A DNA stretch of 21,631 nucleotides from Ruminococcus sp. UBA1828 (GCA_002338885.1 DDJI01000025.1:1612-23242), one strand, 5' to 3'. Counted from the first letter of the stretch, positions 1 to 6,585 are shown. Numbers and translations: made by a program. Notes: a model not told the origin generated them from the sequence alone.

Positions 1-92
1 TTTTTTTGCCCGCCGGTGCAAGCGCAAGGAAGATATCATCCGTAAAACGCCCGCGGGCTGTTTCGTGCGGTTCTGTCAAGCCGCATTAAAAG

Positions 93-797
93 CTATTTAG
101 TCTTCTGTTTGGTTTTATTTGACATGACGGCAAGTTTATTAAGCGCTTTTACAAGGTAGTAAGCAATACAAACCCACAGTCCCATCATGGCAAGATATTC
201 TGCAAAGAAGAGCGCCAGCGGCTGTTCAAAATCAAAAAACACAAACCTGCTGCGCACAAACAGATAATCCGCAATGTTATTTTTCAAAAAAGCATAGATG
301 CCGTACCCGCAGATCAGAATTGCCGCTCCGCGCAAAGTCCACGTTCTTGCCAAAGACGGCTTAGCAACGCCGGACATCTTGCGCACTGCGCCCATGACCA
401 TTCCCCAGTGCAGACCAAGGTGAAAACTCATCAGGATAAAGCCCCAATAAGCCGCAAGCATATGAAGGATTCTGGAAAATCCCATTCCTCTCCTTATGTG
501 CAGAAAATCGAACACTTCCCTTGAGAGAACTATTCCGCTGACCATAAGGCTGATCATAGAAAGCAGGACAAGGACATCCACGACGGTTTGAAGCGTGCGC
601 ACAGCGGTATAGCGCCCTTTTGTAAGGCTTTTATGCCAGCTGCGGTTCAAAAGATGATGCAAAACAAACAGCACAAACATCAACACGCCCATCCACTCAT
701 GAGCCGTCTCGCTGATCAGCATATACGCCATTTGGCAGAGCAGCAAAATCGTCATTGCAAGATCGACGCCCAATTTTAACATCATCTTAGGTTTCAT
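93..797 (-). CDS. DUF4405-type membrane protein, putative diheme b cytochrome
   Basis: Predicted integral membrane protein of 234 aa with about five hydrophobic segments (roughly residues 8-28, 33-50, 70-92, 110-132 and 200-218). It probably carries electrons across or within the cytoplasmic membrane. Two helices each hold a histidine pair 14 residues apart: H33/H47 in one and H112/H126 in the other, with H48 and H130 adjacent. H-X13-H on two neighbouring helices is the axial-ligand pattern of diheme cytochromes of the b561/ferric-reductase type, and the overall sequence resembles DUF4405 proteins. The ATG at 797 is chosen because GGAGG lies 5 bases upstream (803-807); the longer reading frame would begin at a TTG inside that site. 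It is the last gene of the MerR-flavodoxin-peptidase-flavodoxin-aldo/keto reductase run, 108 bases after the reductase. Heme binding is inferred; it could also be a non-redox membrane protein. Confidence 0.8.
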   Translation of the reverse strand: MKPKMMLKLGVDLAMTILLLCQMAYMLISETAHEWMGVLMFVLFVLHHLLNRSWHKSLTKGRYTAVRTLQTVVDVLVLLSMISLMVSGIVLSREVFDFLHIRRGMGFSRILHMLAAYWGFILMSFHLGLHWGMVMGAVRKMSGVAKPSLARTWTLRGAAILICGYGIYAFLKNNIADYLFVRSRFVFFDFEQPLALFFAEYLAMMGLWVCIAYYLVKALNKLAVMSNKTKQKTK

Positions 798-843
798 TGT
801 TTCCTCCAAAGTAAAATTCGTCTTTGCTTTTTTATAAATCCAT

Positions 844-883
844 ACGTTTTAAAGCGGCGGCATGTACTTTAAAGGCGCGGCAT
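844..883. repeat. Two tandem 20-bp imperfect direct repeats
   Basis: Two adjacent 20-bp units (844-863 and 864-883) agree at 14 of 20 positions. They share the blocks TTTAAAG and GCGGCAT on the plus strand. They lie in the 108-base gap upstream of the DUF4405 gene. A period of 20 bp is close to two DNA turns, so a binding site for a regulator with tandem half-sites is possible. No clear promoter was seen next to them. Confidence 0.4.
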
Positions 884-905
884 TTTAAATCTTTATGCGA
901 TGTGC

Positions 906-2003
906 TTACGCTCCGAAATAGTCGCGGATAGTCTTCATTCTTTGAGACTGCTCCACGTGGAACGGGCAGCGCTTGTCGCAATGTCCGCAGCCGATGCAGT
1001 CGCCCGCTTTTTTATCAAGGTTGGCATAGTGGCTTTTGGCAAGTTCGTCCCCTGCCAGCGACAAATCATAATATTTGTTTATCAAGCCGACGTCCAAGCC
1101 GGCGGGGCAGGGCTGACAATGGTTGCAGTACACGCATACGCCCTCTGCCTCCTGCGGTGCAAACGTTCCCAGGACGGAATAGTCCCTTTCCTCCGGCGAC
1201 GCAGTGATAAAGCCCAAAATATCCTTTAAGTCCTCGCAGTTTCTCACTCCGGGAAGCACCGTCAGTACGCCGGGCTTATCGAGTGCGTATTGGATGCATT
1301 GATATTTTGTCAGCGCCTTACCAAAAGGAGAGGTTCCGGCGTTGAGCAGCTGTCCGCCGGAAAACGCCTTCATAACCGAAATGCCCACGCCTTCCGCCTC
1401 GCAGCGGCGATAGAGGCGCTGCCTTTGCTTGACGTCTCCGATTGCAAACTCGCCTTCCTGCTCGTAATCATAAGCCGGATTGATGCTAAACATCAGCATG
1501 TCAAGTATTCCGACATCCAAAACCGCCTGTGCAATGTCGGGCGTATGTGAAGAAAGCCCGATATGCCTTACCGTTCCGTCCTTTTTCAGCTGCAAAACAT
1601 AATCTAAGATTCCGTCGTTGAGCACATGGCGCAGGTCGCTTTCCTCGTCGATGCAATGCAAAAAACCGAAATCAATATAATCGGTTTTCAGCGCATTGAG
1701 CTGCCATTCGACAGAACGCTTGATGGTATCGAGATTTGTCGTCCAGCCGTACTTTCCGCCCTGATAGTAAGCTCCGAAGTGAATCTGAAAATACACGCTT
1801 TGTCTTTTTCCTGCCATGGCGCGTCCGAAAGCGAAAAAGGGCGCGGCATCCGCGGACGCCATGTCAAAGTAATTTATTCCGTTCTCCAGTGCCATCGTCA
1901 TGGCTGCTTCTATTTCCTTTTCGCCGGCTGCGCCTATAGAGCTGGTGCCGAACCCAAGTATGCTGATCTGTTCTTCGCCGTGAGGCAGTTTTCGATATCT
2001 CAT
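906..2003 (-). CDS. Aldo/keto reductase with C-terminal dicluster ferredoxin domain
   Basis: Cytosolic protein of 365 aa: an aldo/keto reductase TIM barrel (about 1-280) followed by two 4Fe-4S motifs, C290/C293/C296/C299-P and C336/C339/C342/C346-P. The fold is clear from LGFGTSSIG near the N-terminus, NYFDMAS at 45-50, LHCID at 115-119, RHIGLSSH at 146-153 and GVGISVMK at 205-212. Of the usual catalytic tetrad, D47 and H116 are present. The Tyr and Lys are not where expected: the Tyr region reads ADAAPFFAFG and the Lys position reads FQIHFG. This suggests a specialised subfamily, perhaps taking electrons from ferredoxin or flavodoxin rather than only from NAD(P)H. The ATG at 2003 is preceded by AGGAGAG; a longer frame to 2048 lacks such a site. 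It lies 52 bases after flavodoxin 1 and 108 bases before the diheme protein. Substrate unknown. Confidence 0.88.
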   Translation of the reverse strand: MRYRKLPHGEEQISILGFGTSSIGAAGEKEIEAAMTMALENGINYFDMASADAAPFFAFGRAMAGKRQSVYFQIHFGAYYQGGKYGWTTNLDTIKRSVEWQLNALKTDYIDFGFLHCIDEESDLRHVLNDGILDYVLQLKKDGTVRHIGLSSHTPDIAQAVLDVGILDMLMFSINPAYDYEQEGEFAIGDVKQRQRLYRRCEAEGVGISVMKAFSGGQLLNAGTSPFGKALTKYQCIQYALDKPGVLTVLPGVRNCEDLKDILGFITASPEERDYSVLGTFAPQEAEGVCVYCNHCQPCPAGLDVGLINKYYDLSLAGDELAKSHYANLDKKAGDCIGCGHCDKRCPFHVEQSQRMKTIRDYFGA

Positions 2004-2055
2004 ATTATGCTCTCTCCTGTCAAGATCGTAATTGCAGCCGATTTTCACGAACTGC

Positions 2056-2814
2056 TCAATATCCCAATTCGGACAACCAATTCAGTATGTCCTCATGGGC
2101 ATTATACGCGTCTTCTTCGTCTACGTCAAACACATTGTCACAAAGCGACGCGCTGTCCGGCAGAACATCTTCGATATCTTCAACACTTCCCGCAAGCCCG
2201 CCGGTTCCATGCGAGCAGAACAGGTAAATTTCCTTGTCTGAAAGGTCGTTTTGCTCTATGAAGGACAGCAGCGCCATAGGCGCGCCGTACCACCAGTTCG
2301 GGTATCCTAAAAAAACTACATCATAATTTTCAATCTGCTCGACGTTTTCGACAAGCTCGGGTCTTGCGTCTTGAGCGCGCTCGTCGTTTGCCCTGTCAAG
2401 GCATTCGTCCCAATCGCTTGAATACGGCTCTGTCACGCGTATAGAAAACAGGTCGCCTCCGGTTCTGTCCTGCACCCATGCCGCCAACTGTCCGACATGT
2501 CCCGGAGCGGTAACGCTCGGAGAGGCTACCACGTCTACTTCACCTTCTATAACCGCGTTATCTGCCCAGGAAAAATACGCGATCAGAATATTGCTGCCGC
2601 TTTCGGAATCCGCAGGTTCCGGTTCAGAGCTTTCGGCAGGCTGCGTATCCTCTGCGCCGGAAAGGGCATCCGAAGAAACGTCCGGCGAGCTTTCGTAGGG
2701 CGTCTGCGTGACGACATCGGGATCGGCGGAATTTGCGCCGCATCCTGCAAAGCTCACAGTCGCGGTGAGTGCGAGCATAAATGCAGTCAGCATCAATGCT
2801 ATAATCTTTTTCAC
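2056..2814 (-). CDS. Lipoprotein-anchored flavodoxin-fold protein 1 (atypical FMN loop)
   Basis: Predicted lipoprotein of 252 aa. Residues 1-24 form a lipoprotein signal with FAGC (C25 lipidated; Phe at -3 is unusual). An acidic Ser/Glu/Asp-rich stalk spans about 26-74, then a flavodoxin-like domain runs to the end. The first strand ILIAYFS (76-82) is typical, but the phosphate-binding loop normally reading (S/T)xTGxT is replaced by WADNA and an insertion of about 20 residues. GYPNWWYGAP (170-179) and FCSHGTGG (199-206) match later flavin-contact regions. FMN binding is therefore plausible but not assured. The start is a GTG at 2814 with AAGGA five or six bases upstream. It lies 29 bases after the peptidase gene and 52 bases before the aldo/keto reductase, as part of one presumed operon. 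It is more diverged from the other two flavodoxins in the window than they are from each other. Confidence 0.85.
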   Translation of the reverse strand: MKKIIALMLTAFMLALTATVSFAGCGANSADPDVVTQTPYESSPDVSSDALSGAEDTQPAESSEPEPADSESGSNILIAYFSWADNAVIEGEVDVVASPSVTAPGHVGQLAAWVQDRTGGDLFSIRVTEPYSSDWDECLDRANDERAQDARPELVENVEQIENYDVVFLGYPNWWYGAPMALLSFIEQNDLSDKEIYLFCSHGTGGLAGSVEDIEDVLPDSASLCDNVFDVDEEDAYNAHEDILNWLSELGY

Positions 2815-2843
2815 GAAAATCCTTCTTTCAAGTCATATTTTCT

Positions 2844-3713
2844 TTACTGCTGTATTACAACGCATCGGTTCCCTCTTGAGGCAAACACCTCTTCAAACTC
2901 CGCGCGATCATATTCTGTAAGGCCGGAAATCGGGTCGGCAATGGTGACGGTATCTTTTGTATATCCAATCAAAACGGTGCCGTGATCGTTTGTGCTCCAA
3001 TCAACATATGCTCCGTCTTCGGTATACCAGCCCCCGGGCGATCGGCGCGGCTGCATGGATATGGTCACCCACACCACCACCGGCGTGTTTTCGCTGACAA
3101 GCTCGTACAAATCCTCTGCGGGCGAGCCGGTCAAATCAACGGCATGCAAGGAGCTGTTTATGTCTGCAAGGTATGAGTTTGCCGCATAAACGATCGCTTC
3201 GGTTCCGCATATATAGCCACCCCTTGTCGCCGGATCGCCGACGAAGTATCGGTTTAGATCCGGACCGTACAGCCTGCCGTCGTCGCCGTAGTATAAATCC
3301 GCAGGGACGGTCGGCAGGTATCTTTCCGCTATTTCCACTTTGTCAGCCGGACAGCCGTAATAGTTTAATGCCATTGTCAATGCAGTGATCTCGCATCCGG
3401 TAGGCAGTTCGGGCATTTGCAGCTCCACTTCAAAATCCGATATCAAATATGTATCCGGTGTCTCGTTCTCAAGCGGTGATTGAAAAGAAAGGCTGACAGC
3501 AAGCTTCGGTTTGGAGTTTGTATCATTTGAAAAGACATATTCTGCGCTGGCAGTCGGCGGTTCGTCATCGGCTTTAAACAAAGTCGGAGCGGTAACTGTT
3601 TGAGTGCATTCCGGCTTTTCATCAGGTGCGAAACCGGCATGACCGAGAAAAACGAAAACGGCTGCCAGCAATGCTGTTTCAAACATATAAATCTTCAGCA
3701 GGCGTTTTTGCAA
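2844..3713 (-). CDS. Membrane-anchored or secreted C39-like cysteine peptidase
   Basis: Protein of 289 aa with a hydrophobic N-terminal segment (about 8-28) that should export or anchor it, a low-complexity spacer (30-85), and a papain-like domain resembling the Peptidase_C39_2 family. The putative catalytic residues are C107 in ELPTGCEITAL, H244 in NDHGTVLIGY and D260 in TIADP. The oxyanion Gln normally a few residues before the Cys is not obvious. Such proteins cleave peptides or process cell-surface proteins; the substrate here is unknown. The best start is the TTG at 3713, with GGAGG about 10 bases upstream (3724-3728). An ATG at codon 10 (3686) lacks a good site and would shorten the N-terminal segment. 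It sits between two lipoprotein flavodoxins, 59 bases after one and 29 bases before the other, so it probably acts on or with these exported proteins (inference). Confidence 0.82.
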   Translation of the reverse strand: MQKRLLKIYMFETALLAAVFVFLGHAGFAPDEKPECTQTVTAPTLFKADDEPPTASAEYVFSNDTNSKPKLAVSLSFQSPLENETPDTYLISDFEVELQMPELPTGCEITALTMALNYYGCPADKVEIAERYLPTVPADLYYGDDGRLYGPDLNRYFVGDPATRGGYICGTEAIVYAANSYLADINSSLHAVDLTGSPAEDLYELVSENTPVVVWVTISMQPRRSPGGWYTEDGAYVDWSTNDHGTVLIGYTKDTVTIADPISGLTEYDRAEFEEVFASRGNRCVVIQQ

Positions 3714-3772
3714 GCAAATTCATCCTCCCGCACGTAAGTACACATCCTTTTTTGAAATTTCAGCGCTTGCCA

Positions 3773-4453
3773 TTAAAAGTTAAGTCCGAGACCGTTTACC
3801 CACTCCATTACATCTTCCTGCGAATCGCTGCCTCTCAGGCGGCTGCCGGAAAGCCATTCTGCGCCGCTTGTGAGTTCCTCCAGGTCTTCTGCGCTTGAGC
3901 CTATGCCGCTGCCGCCGGAGGTGCAAAACGGCACGATTGTTTTTCCGGAGAAATCATAGCTTTCCACAAAGGTGCTGATGATTCTCGGCGCTTCGCCCCA
4001 CCATATGGGATAGCCGATGAATACTATGTCGTACTGTTCCATGTTCTCCACTGAGCCGGAAATTGCCGGTCTGGCATCGGGGTCGTTCATTTCAATTGTG
4101 GAGCGGCTGTCGTCATCGTTATAATTTAGGTCCGCGTCTGTGTATGGCTCTTGAGGGACGATTTCATAAAGATCCGCGTTCAAGCCGGCTGCTATATTTT
4201 CCGCAACGCCTTCGGTGGTGCCGGTGGCAGAGAAATATGCAACCAAAACGTTAGTCCTGTCATCATCAGACGTTGTGCCGTCCGATGCGGTCTGCTCGGG
4301 TTCGCCATCATCGGGGCTTAACTCCGACGGGCTTTCGGCGTCAGACTGTGTTCTTTCAGTCGTGTCTTGCGGCAGTGATTCCACGCGGCTTTGACACGCC
4401 GTCATGGCAACAGACACTGCCAGTGCCAACAAAAGTGCTGCAAATCTCTTCAT
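3773..4453 (-). CDS. Lipoprotein-anchored flavodoxin 2
   Basis: Predicted lipoprotein of 226 aa. Residues 1-19 form a lipoprotein signal with MTAC (C20 lipidated), followed by an acidic, Thr/Ser/Glu-rich stalk (about 21-67) and an intact flavodoxin domain. The FMN phosphate loop SATGTT is at 75-80, GYPIWWG at 147-153 and CTSGGSGIGSS at 177-187. Flavodoxins carry electrons via bound FMN and are normally cytosolic, so a surface-anchored copy implies extracytoplasmic electron transfer or a flavin-reductase role. The ATG overlaps the stop codon of the upstream MerR-type gene (ATGA), which suggests translational coupling; GGAGG lies about 10 bases upstream. Sequence blocks such as EPYTDxDL, GYPIW and PFCTS are shared with the flavodoxin at 20492-21172, so the two are paralogues. 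The family call is secure; the partner is not known. Confidence 0.9.
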   Translation of the reverse strand: MKRFAALLLALAVSVAMTACQSRVESLPQDTTERTQSDAESPSELSPDDGEPEQTASDGTTSDDDRTNVLVAYFSATGTTEGVAENIAAGLNADLYEIVPQEPYTDADLNYNDDDSRSTIEMNDPDARPAISGSVENMEQYDIVFIGYPIWWGEAPRIISTFVESYDFSGKTIVPFCTSGGSGIGSSAEDLEELTSGAEWLSGSRLRGSDSQEDVMEWVNGLGLNF

Positions 4454-4821
4454 GTCGATGATACCTCCTCTTTGGTTTGTTTCTGTTTTGCTTCACGGAT
4501 CATGAAATCTAACTGATCTAAGCACTGCTGTTTTCTGTGAATTTCTTCTAAAATCTGATACCTGCATTTGCGCAAGAGCTCTATCTGCTCGGCGTATGCG
4601 CTTAATTTGCTTCCTGTCAAGCGGGCAAGGCGTTTCACCAGTTCAATATCCACGCCTGATTTTAAGAGCATGTGAAACTGCAAAGTGCGCTCAAGGTCAT
4701 CTTCCTTGAAGTCCAAGCCTGCGCTTTCCGTCTCAGTTCCCGACAGCAGCCCGTTGTCCAAATAGAATTTAAGGTTCTGTGCCTCAATATGAAGTCCGCT
4801 GCCAACCTCTTGTATCGTCAT
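4450..4821 (-). CDS. MerR-family transcriptional regulator
   Basis: Small DNA-binding protein of 123 aa. The N-terminal segment with NLKFYLDNGLL (16-26) matches the MerR winged helix-turn-helix, where family members read close to TLRYYExxGLL. FKEDDLERTLQFHMLLKSGVDIELVKRL (38-65) fits the second helix-turn-helix and wing. Residues 72-112 form the dimerising coiled coil. A C100 is present, but no metal-binding Cys cluster is apparent, so the effector is unknown. The ATG at 4821 is chosen because GGAGG lies 6 bases upstream. It is the first gene of the redox operon and overlaps flavodoxin 2 by 4 bases, so it most likely controls this operon, including itself. Confidence 0.85.
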   Translation of the reverse strand: MTIQEVGSGLHIEAQNLKFYLDNGLLSGTETESAGLDFKEDDLERTLQFHMLLKSGVDIELVKRLARLTGSKLSAYAEQIELLRKCRYQILEEIHRKQQCLDQLDFMIREAKQKQTKEEVSST

Positions 4822-4834
4822 TGCAAGCCTCCAC

Positions 4835-4887
4835 AAAAAGAAAAATGTAAGTGCAGCATCAGAAAATATCTTCTGAGTACACTTACA
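4835..4887 (-). terminator. Terminator-like dyad after lysR, overlapping the operon start site
   Basis: On the minus strand an 8-bp perfect inverted repeat (TGTAAGTG at 4880-4887 with CACTTACA at 4846-4853) encloses a second 6-bp perfect repeat (TCAGAA/TTCTGA at 4871-4876 and 4859-4864). The run TTTTTCTTTTT (4835-4845) follows. This has the shape of an intrinsic terminator for transcripts arriving from lysR. Its 5' arm lies between the -10 box and the predicted +1 of the next promoter, so transcripts starting there would lack most of that arm. It could equally be a DNA operator. Confidence 0.6.
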
Positions 4888-4915
4888 TTATAGGTTAAGC
4901 AGCTTTTTATGTCTA
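4887..4915 (-). promoter_or_regulatory. Promoter of the MerR-flavodoxin operon
   Basis: On the minus strand, TAGACA (4910-4915, 5 of 6 to consensus) and TATAAT (4887-4892, 6 of 6) are separated by 17 bases. The predicted start of transcription is near 4880, about 59 bases before the MerR ATG. The spacer is the ordinary 17 bp, not the 19-20 bp typical of MerR-activated promoters. Confidence 0.75.
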
Positions 4916-4938
4916 ATACTTATTTTTAATGTAGTTAA

Positions 4939-4953
4939 ATGCCTGTCAGGCAT
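4939..4953. promoter_or_regulatory. Candidate LysR-type operator (15-bp perfect dyad)
   Basis: ATGCCTGTCAGGCAT is a perfect 7-1-7 palindrome and contains T-N11-A. Its centre, 4946, is about 66 bases upstream of the predicted operon start. That is where LysR-type regulators usually place their recognition site. It lies between the lysR stop codon and the operon -35 box. Confidence 0.55.
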
Positions 4954-4956
4954 GAA

Positions 4957-5854
4957 TCATGCAGTCGGCTGATTTTTATCGAGCAGTTCAGATTTACAGT
5001 GTTCTATAAATTTTTCGGACGCCAGCGCAAACGGCTGTTTGCGCCTCCACGCTATTACGCTTGTCGATTCAAGCGCGGGAGTCATCGGTCTGAAAGTGAT
5101 TTTATCTTTATCCCAAAACGCGATAGATCCCTTAATCGAAATGGAGTACGCCAATTTACTATGCACCATGACAGAGCTGTTGGAGGGGAGGTTAGATGTA
5201 AGCAAAACGTTGAGCCTGTCAAAATCCTCTCCGAACCACCGCGCCACTTCGCTCCTGACATCAAGTCTTCGCGGAAGTATAAGCGGCGCGCCGATTAAGT
5301 CTTTCGGAGTGATTCGATCAAGCTTTGCAAGCGGGGAATCGGGGTGCATGACAACCACCCATTGTTCCCGCGCGTCAAGGCGAATGTGGTTGTGCTTTTC
5401 CCTGTTGACCGGCTCCAACAACAAGCCGACATCCGTCAGCCCGCGATCCATTCTATCCTTTATATGATCTGCGGTAGCGGTATAAAGGTCAAACGTCACC
5501 GCGGGATATCGCTCATGAAAAGAGCGCATCAATTCCGGCAGCAGCTGAACAGCAGCAAGATCGCCGCACCCGATTGACACAACTCCCTCCACCGTTTCAT
5601 CCTGTTCTGAAATCTCGCGTTCCGTTTTGTCTACCAACTCGAGTATCTCCTCCGCGCGGCGGAGCAGCAAAAGTCCTTCGTTCGTCAGAACAATCTTGCG
5701 GGTTCCTCTGTCAAAGAGCTTCGCCCATTTCATCTTCCATCTGAGCGAGCTGGCGGCTGAGAGTGGGCTGTATAATATGCAGCAAATCCGCCGTATTTGT
5801 GATGCTTTCCTCACGTGCCACCGCCAAAAAATATCTTAAAACGCGGATTTCCAT
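4957..5854 (-). pseudogene. LysR-family transcriptional regulator, frameshifted
   Basis: The gene starts at the ATG at 5854 (weak GGAAG upstream). It encodes a normal LysR helix-turn-helix start, MEIRVLRYFLAVAREESITN and then LLHIIQPTLSRQL, before reaching TGA at 5711-5713 after 47 codons. From about 5721 the effector-binding domain continues in another frame (KLFDRGTRKIVLTNEG to the stop at 4957). The family expects Met-Gly-x-Lys-Leu-Phe at the junction, while the DNA reads ATGGGC-G-AAGCTC. Restoring two bases, for example GGCGCGAAG, gives a 299-aa protein of normal length and matches the consensus, so loss of one CG from a GCGCG run is the simplest event. A single base insertion is the alternative. 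It may be a true pseudogene, a phase-variable site or a sequencing error. If active it would control the adjacent redox operon. Confidence 0.85.
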
Positions 5855-5872
5855 AGCAGCACTTCCAAGGGT

Positions 5873-5901
5873 ATTATAGCATATGCATGCCTTTTGGGCA
5901 A
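5873..5901 (-). promoter_or_regulatory. Promoter of lysR
   Basis: On the minus strand, TTGCCC (5896-5901) and TATAAT (5873-5878) are separated by 17 bases. The predicted start is about 12 bases before the lysR ATG at 5854, which supports that ATG over the internal start in the other frame. Confidence 0.7.
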
Positions 5902-5955
5902 CTGTTTTTGTTTATATGCGTCTTGAGCATTCAATCTGCAATTATACGCGCATTT

Positions 5956-6483
5956 TTATTTTGCCGATTCCAAATAGGCGTCAGTGAGTTTTTGTGCTTC
6001 TTCCAAATATACGTTCTGCAGCTTGCCTGCCCATTCCATATACTCATCCATACTGCCCGAGCCGGAATACAGCATTATCTCCGCCATCTTTTCTACGCCT
6101 TCGTTTGAAATCTCGGCAAGCTTCTCAATTTTCGCGTATGACAGCTCCGCAAGTCCCGTCAGCCCTTCTGTATTAAGCTCCGCTTCCTCTTTATATTCTT
6201 CTACCAAGATCGGAACCGCTTCCTGCAGTTTGAGCGTATACGCATCTAAAACCGACTGGTAATCCGTATAGCTTTCGCTTTCATCCGAGGAATCTTCATC
6301 CGAAGAATCGCTCGGCTCTGATGCGTCCGCATCTTCGCCCTGCTCTGTCTCTTGCATTTCATCTTCGACTTCATCGCCCGCAGAATTGTTTCCGGCATCG
6401 ACGCTGTTTAATACATCAGCCGAGCATGCGCATAGCATCACGCATATTCCCGCTGCAAGCAACGCGGCAATTATTTTTTTCAT
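5956..6483 (-). CDS. Lipoprotein of unknown function with acidic stalk and helical domain
   Basis: Not recognised as a named family. The 175-aa product has a lipoprotein signal ending LCAC (C20 lipidated). A very acidic Glu/Asp/Ser stalk runs over about 33-72. The C-terminal region of about 100 residues is predicted to be mostly helical and is rich in Glu, Lys, Ala and Leu (YAKIEKLAEISNEGVEKMAE and similar), suggesting a helical bundle at the cell surface. AAGGGG lies 9 bases before the ATG. It follows the 23-codon hydrophobic small ORF by 30 bases and is presumably on the same transcript from the promoter at 6682-6710. No intrinsic terminator is visible before the lysR promoter. Confidence 0.75.
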   Translation of the reverse strand: MKKIIAALLAAGICVMLCACSADVLNSVDAGNNSAGDEVEDEMQETEQGEDADASEPSDSSDEDSSDESESYTDYQSVLDAYTLKLQEAVPILVEEYKEEAELNTEGLTGLAELSYAKIEKLAEISNEGVEKMAEIMLYSGSGSMDEYMEWAGKLQNVYLEEAQKLTDAYLESAK

Positions 6484-6513
6484 CTTTCATTTCCCCTTTG
6501 TCATTTGATAAAA

Positions 6514-6585
6514 CTACTTACTCATTTTCAAAAGCTCCGCAATCACTACGATTGGAATTAAAATGATTGCCAACAGCCATAGCAT
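6514..6585 (-). CDS. Small hydrophobic protein of 23 aa, single membrane helix
   Basis: A 24-codon frame starts with ATG at 6585 and ends at TAG (6514-6516). The product begins MLWLLAIILIPIVVIAELL and ends KMSK. It is one continuous hydrophobic helix with a short positively charged tail, consistent with a tiny membrane protein. AGGGG lies 8 bases upstream, in a context (AAAGGGGA) almost identical to that of the lipoprotein gene 30 bases downstream. The frame sits between a promoter with a structured leader and the lipoprotein, so it is probably the first gene of that unit. I do not recognise a family. Candidates in general are a membrane-complex subunit, a leader peptide or a type I toxin-like peptide. 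Confidence 0.55.
   Translation of the reverse strand: MLWLLAIILIPIVVIAELLKMSK

Noticed and set aside
1..60. Terminator at the left edge (T7 run and GC-rich bases)
   Set aside because: The T-run precedes the GC-rich stretch on the plus strand, so any hairpin it belongs to lies outside the window. GCCCGCGGGC at about 49-58 has no room for a loop.
1626..2261. Plus-strand open frame of 211 codons
   Set aside because: It lies opposite the aldo/keto reductase and flavodoxin 1 genes, has no convincing ribosome binding site or recognisable domain, and is explained by the codon use of the genes on the other strand.
4957..5814. Single open frame of 285 codons read as a complete LysR regulator starting at 5814
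   Set aside because: Its first 30 residues do not resemble a LysR helix-turn-helix. That domain is encoded from 5854 in another frame, so the gene is frameshifted.
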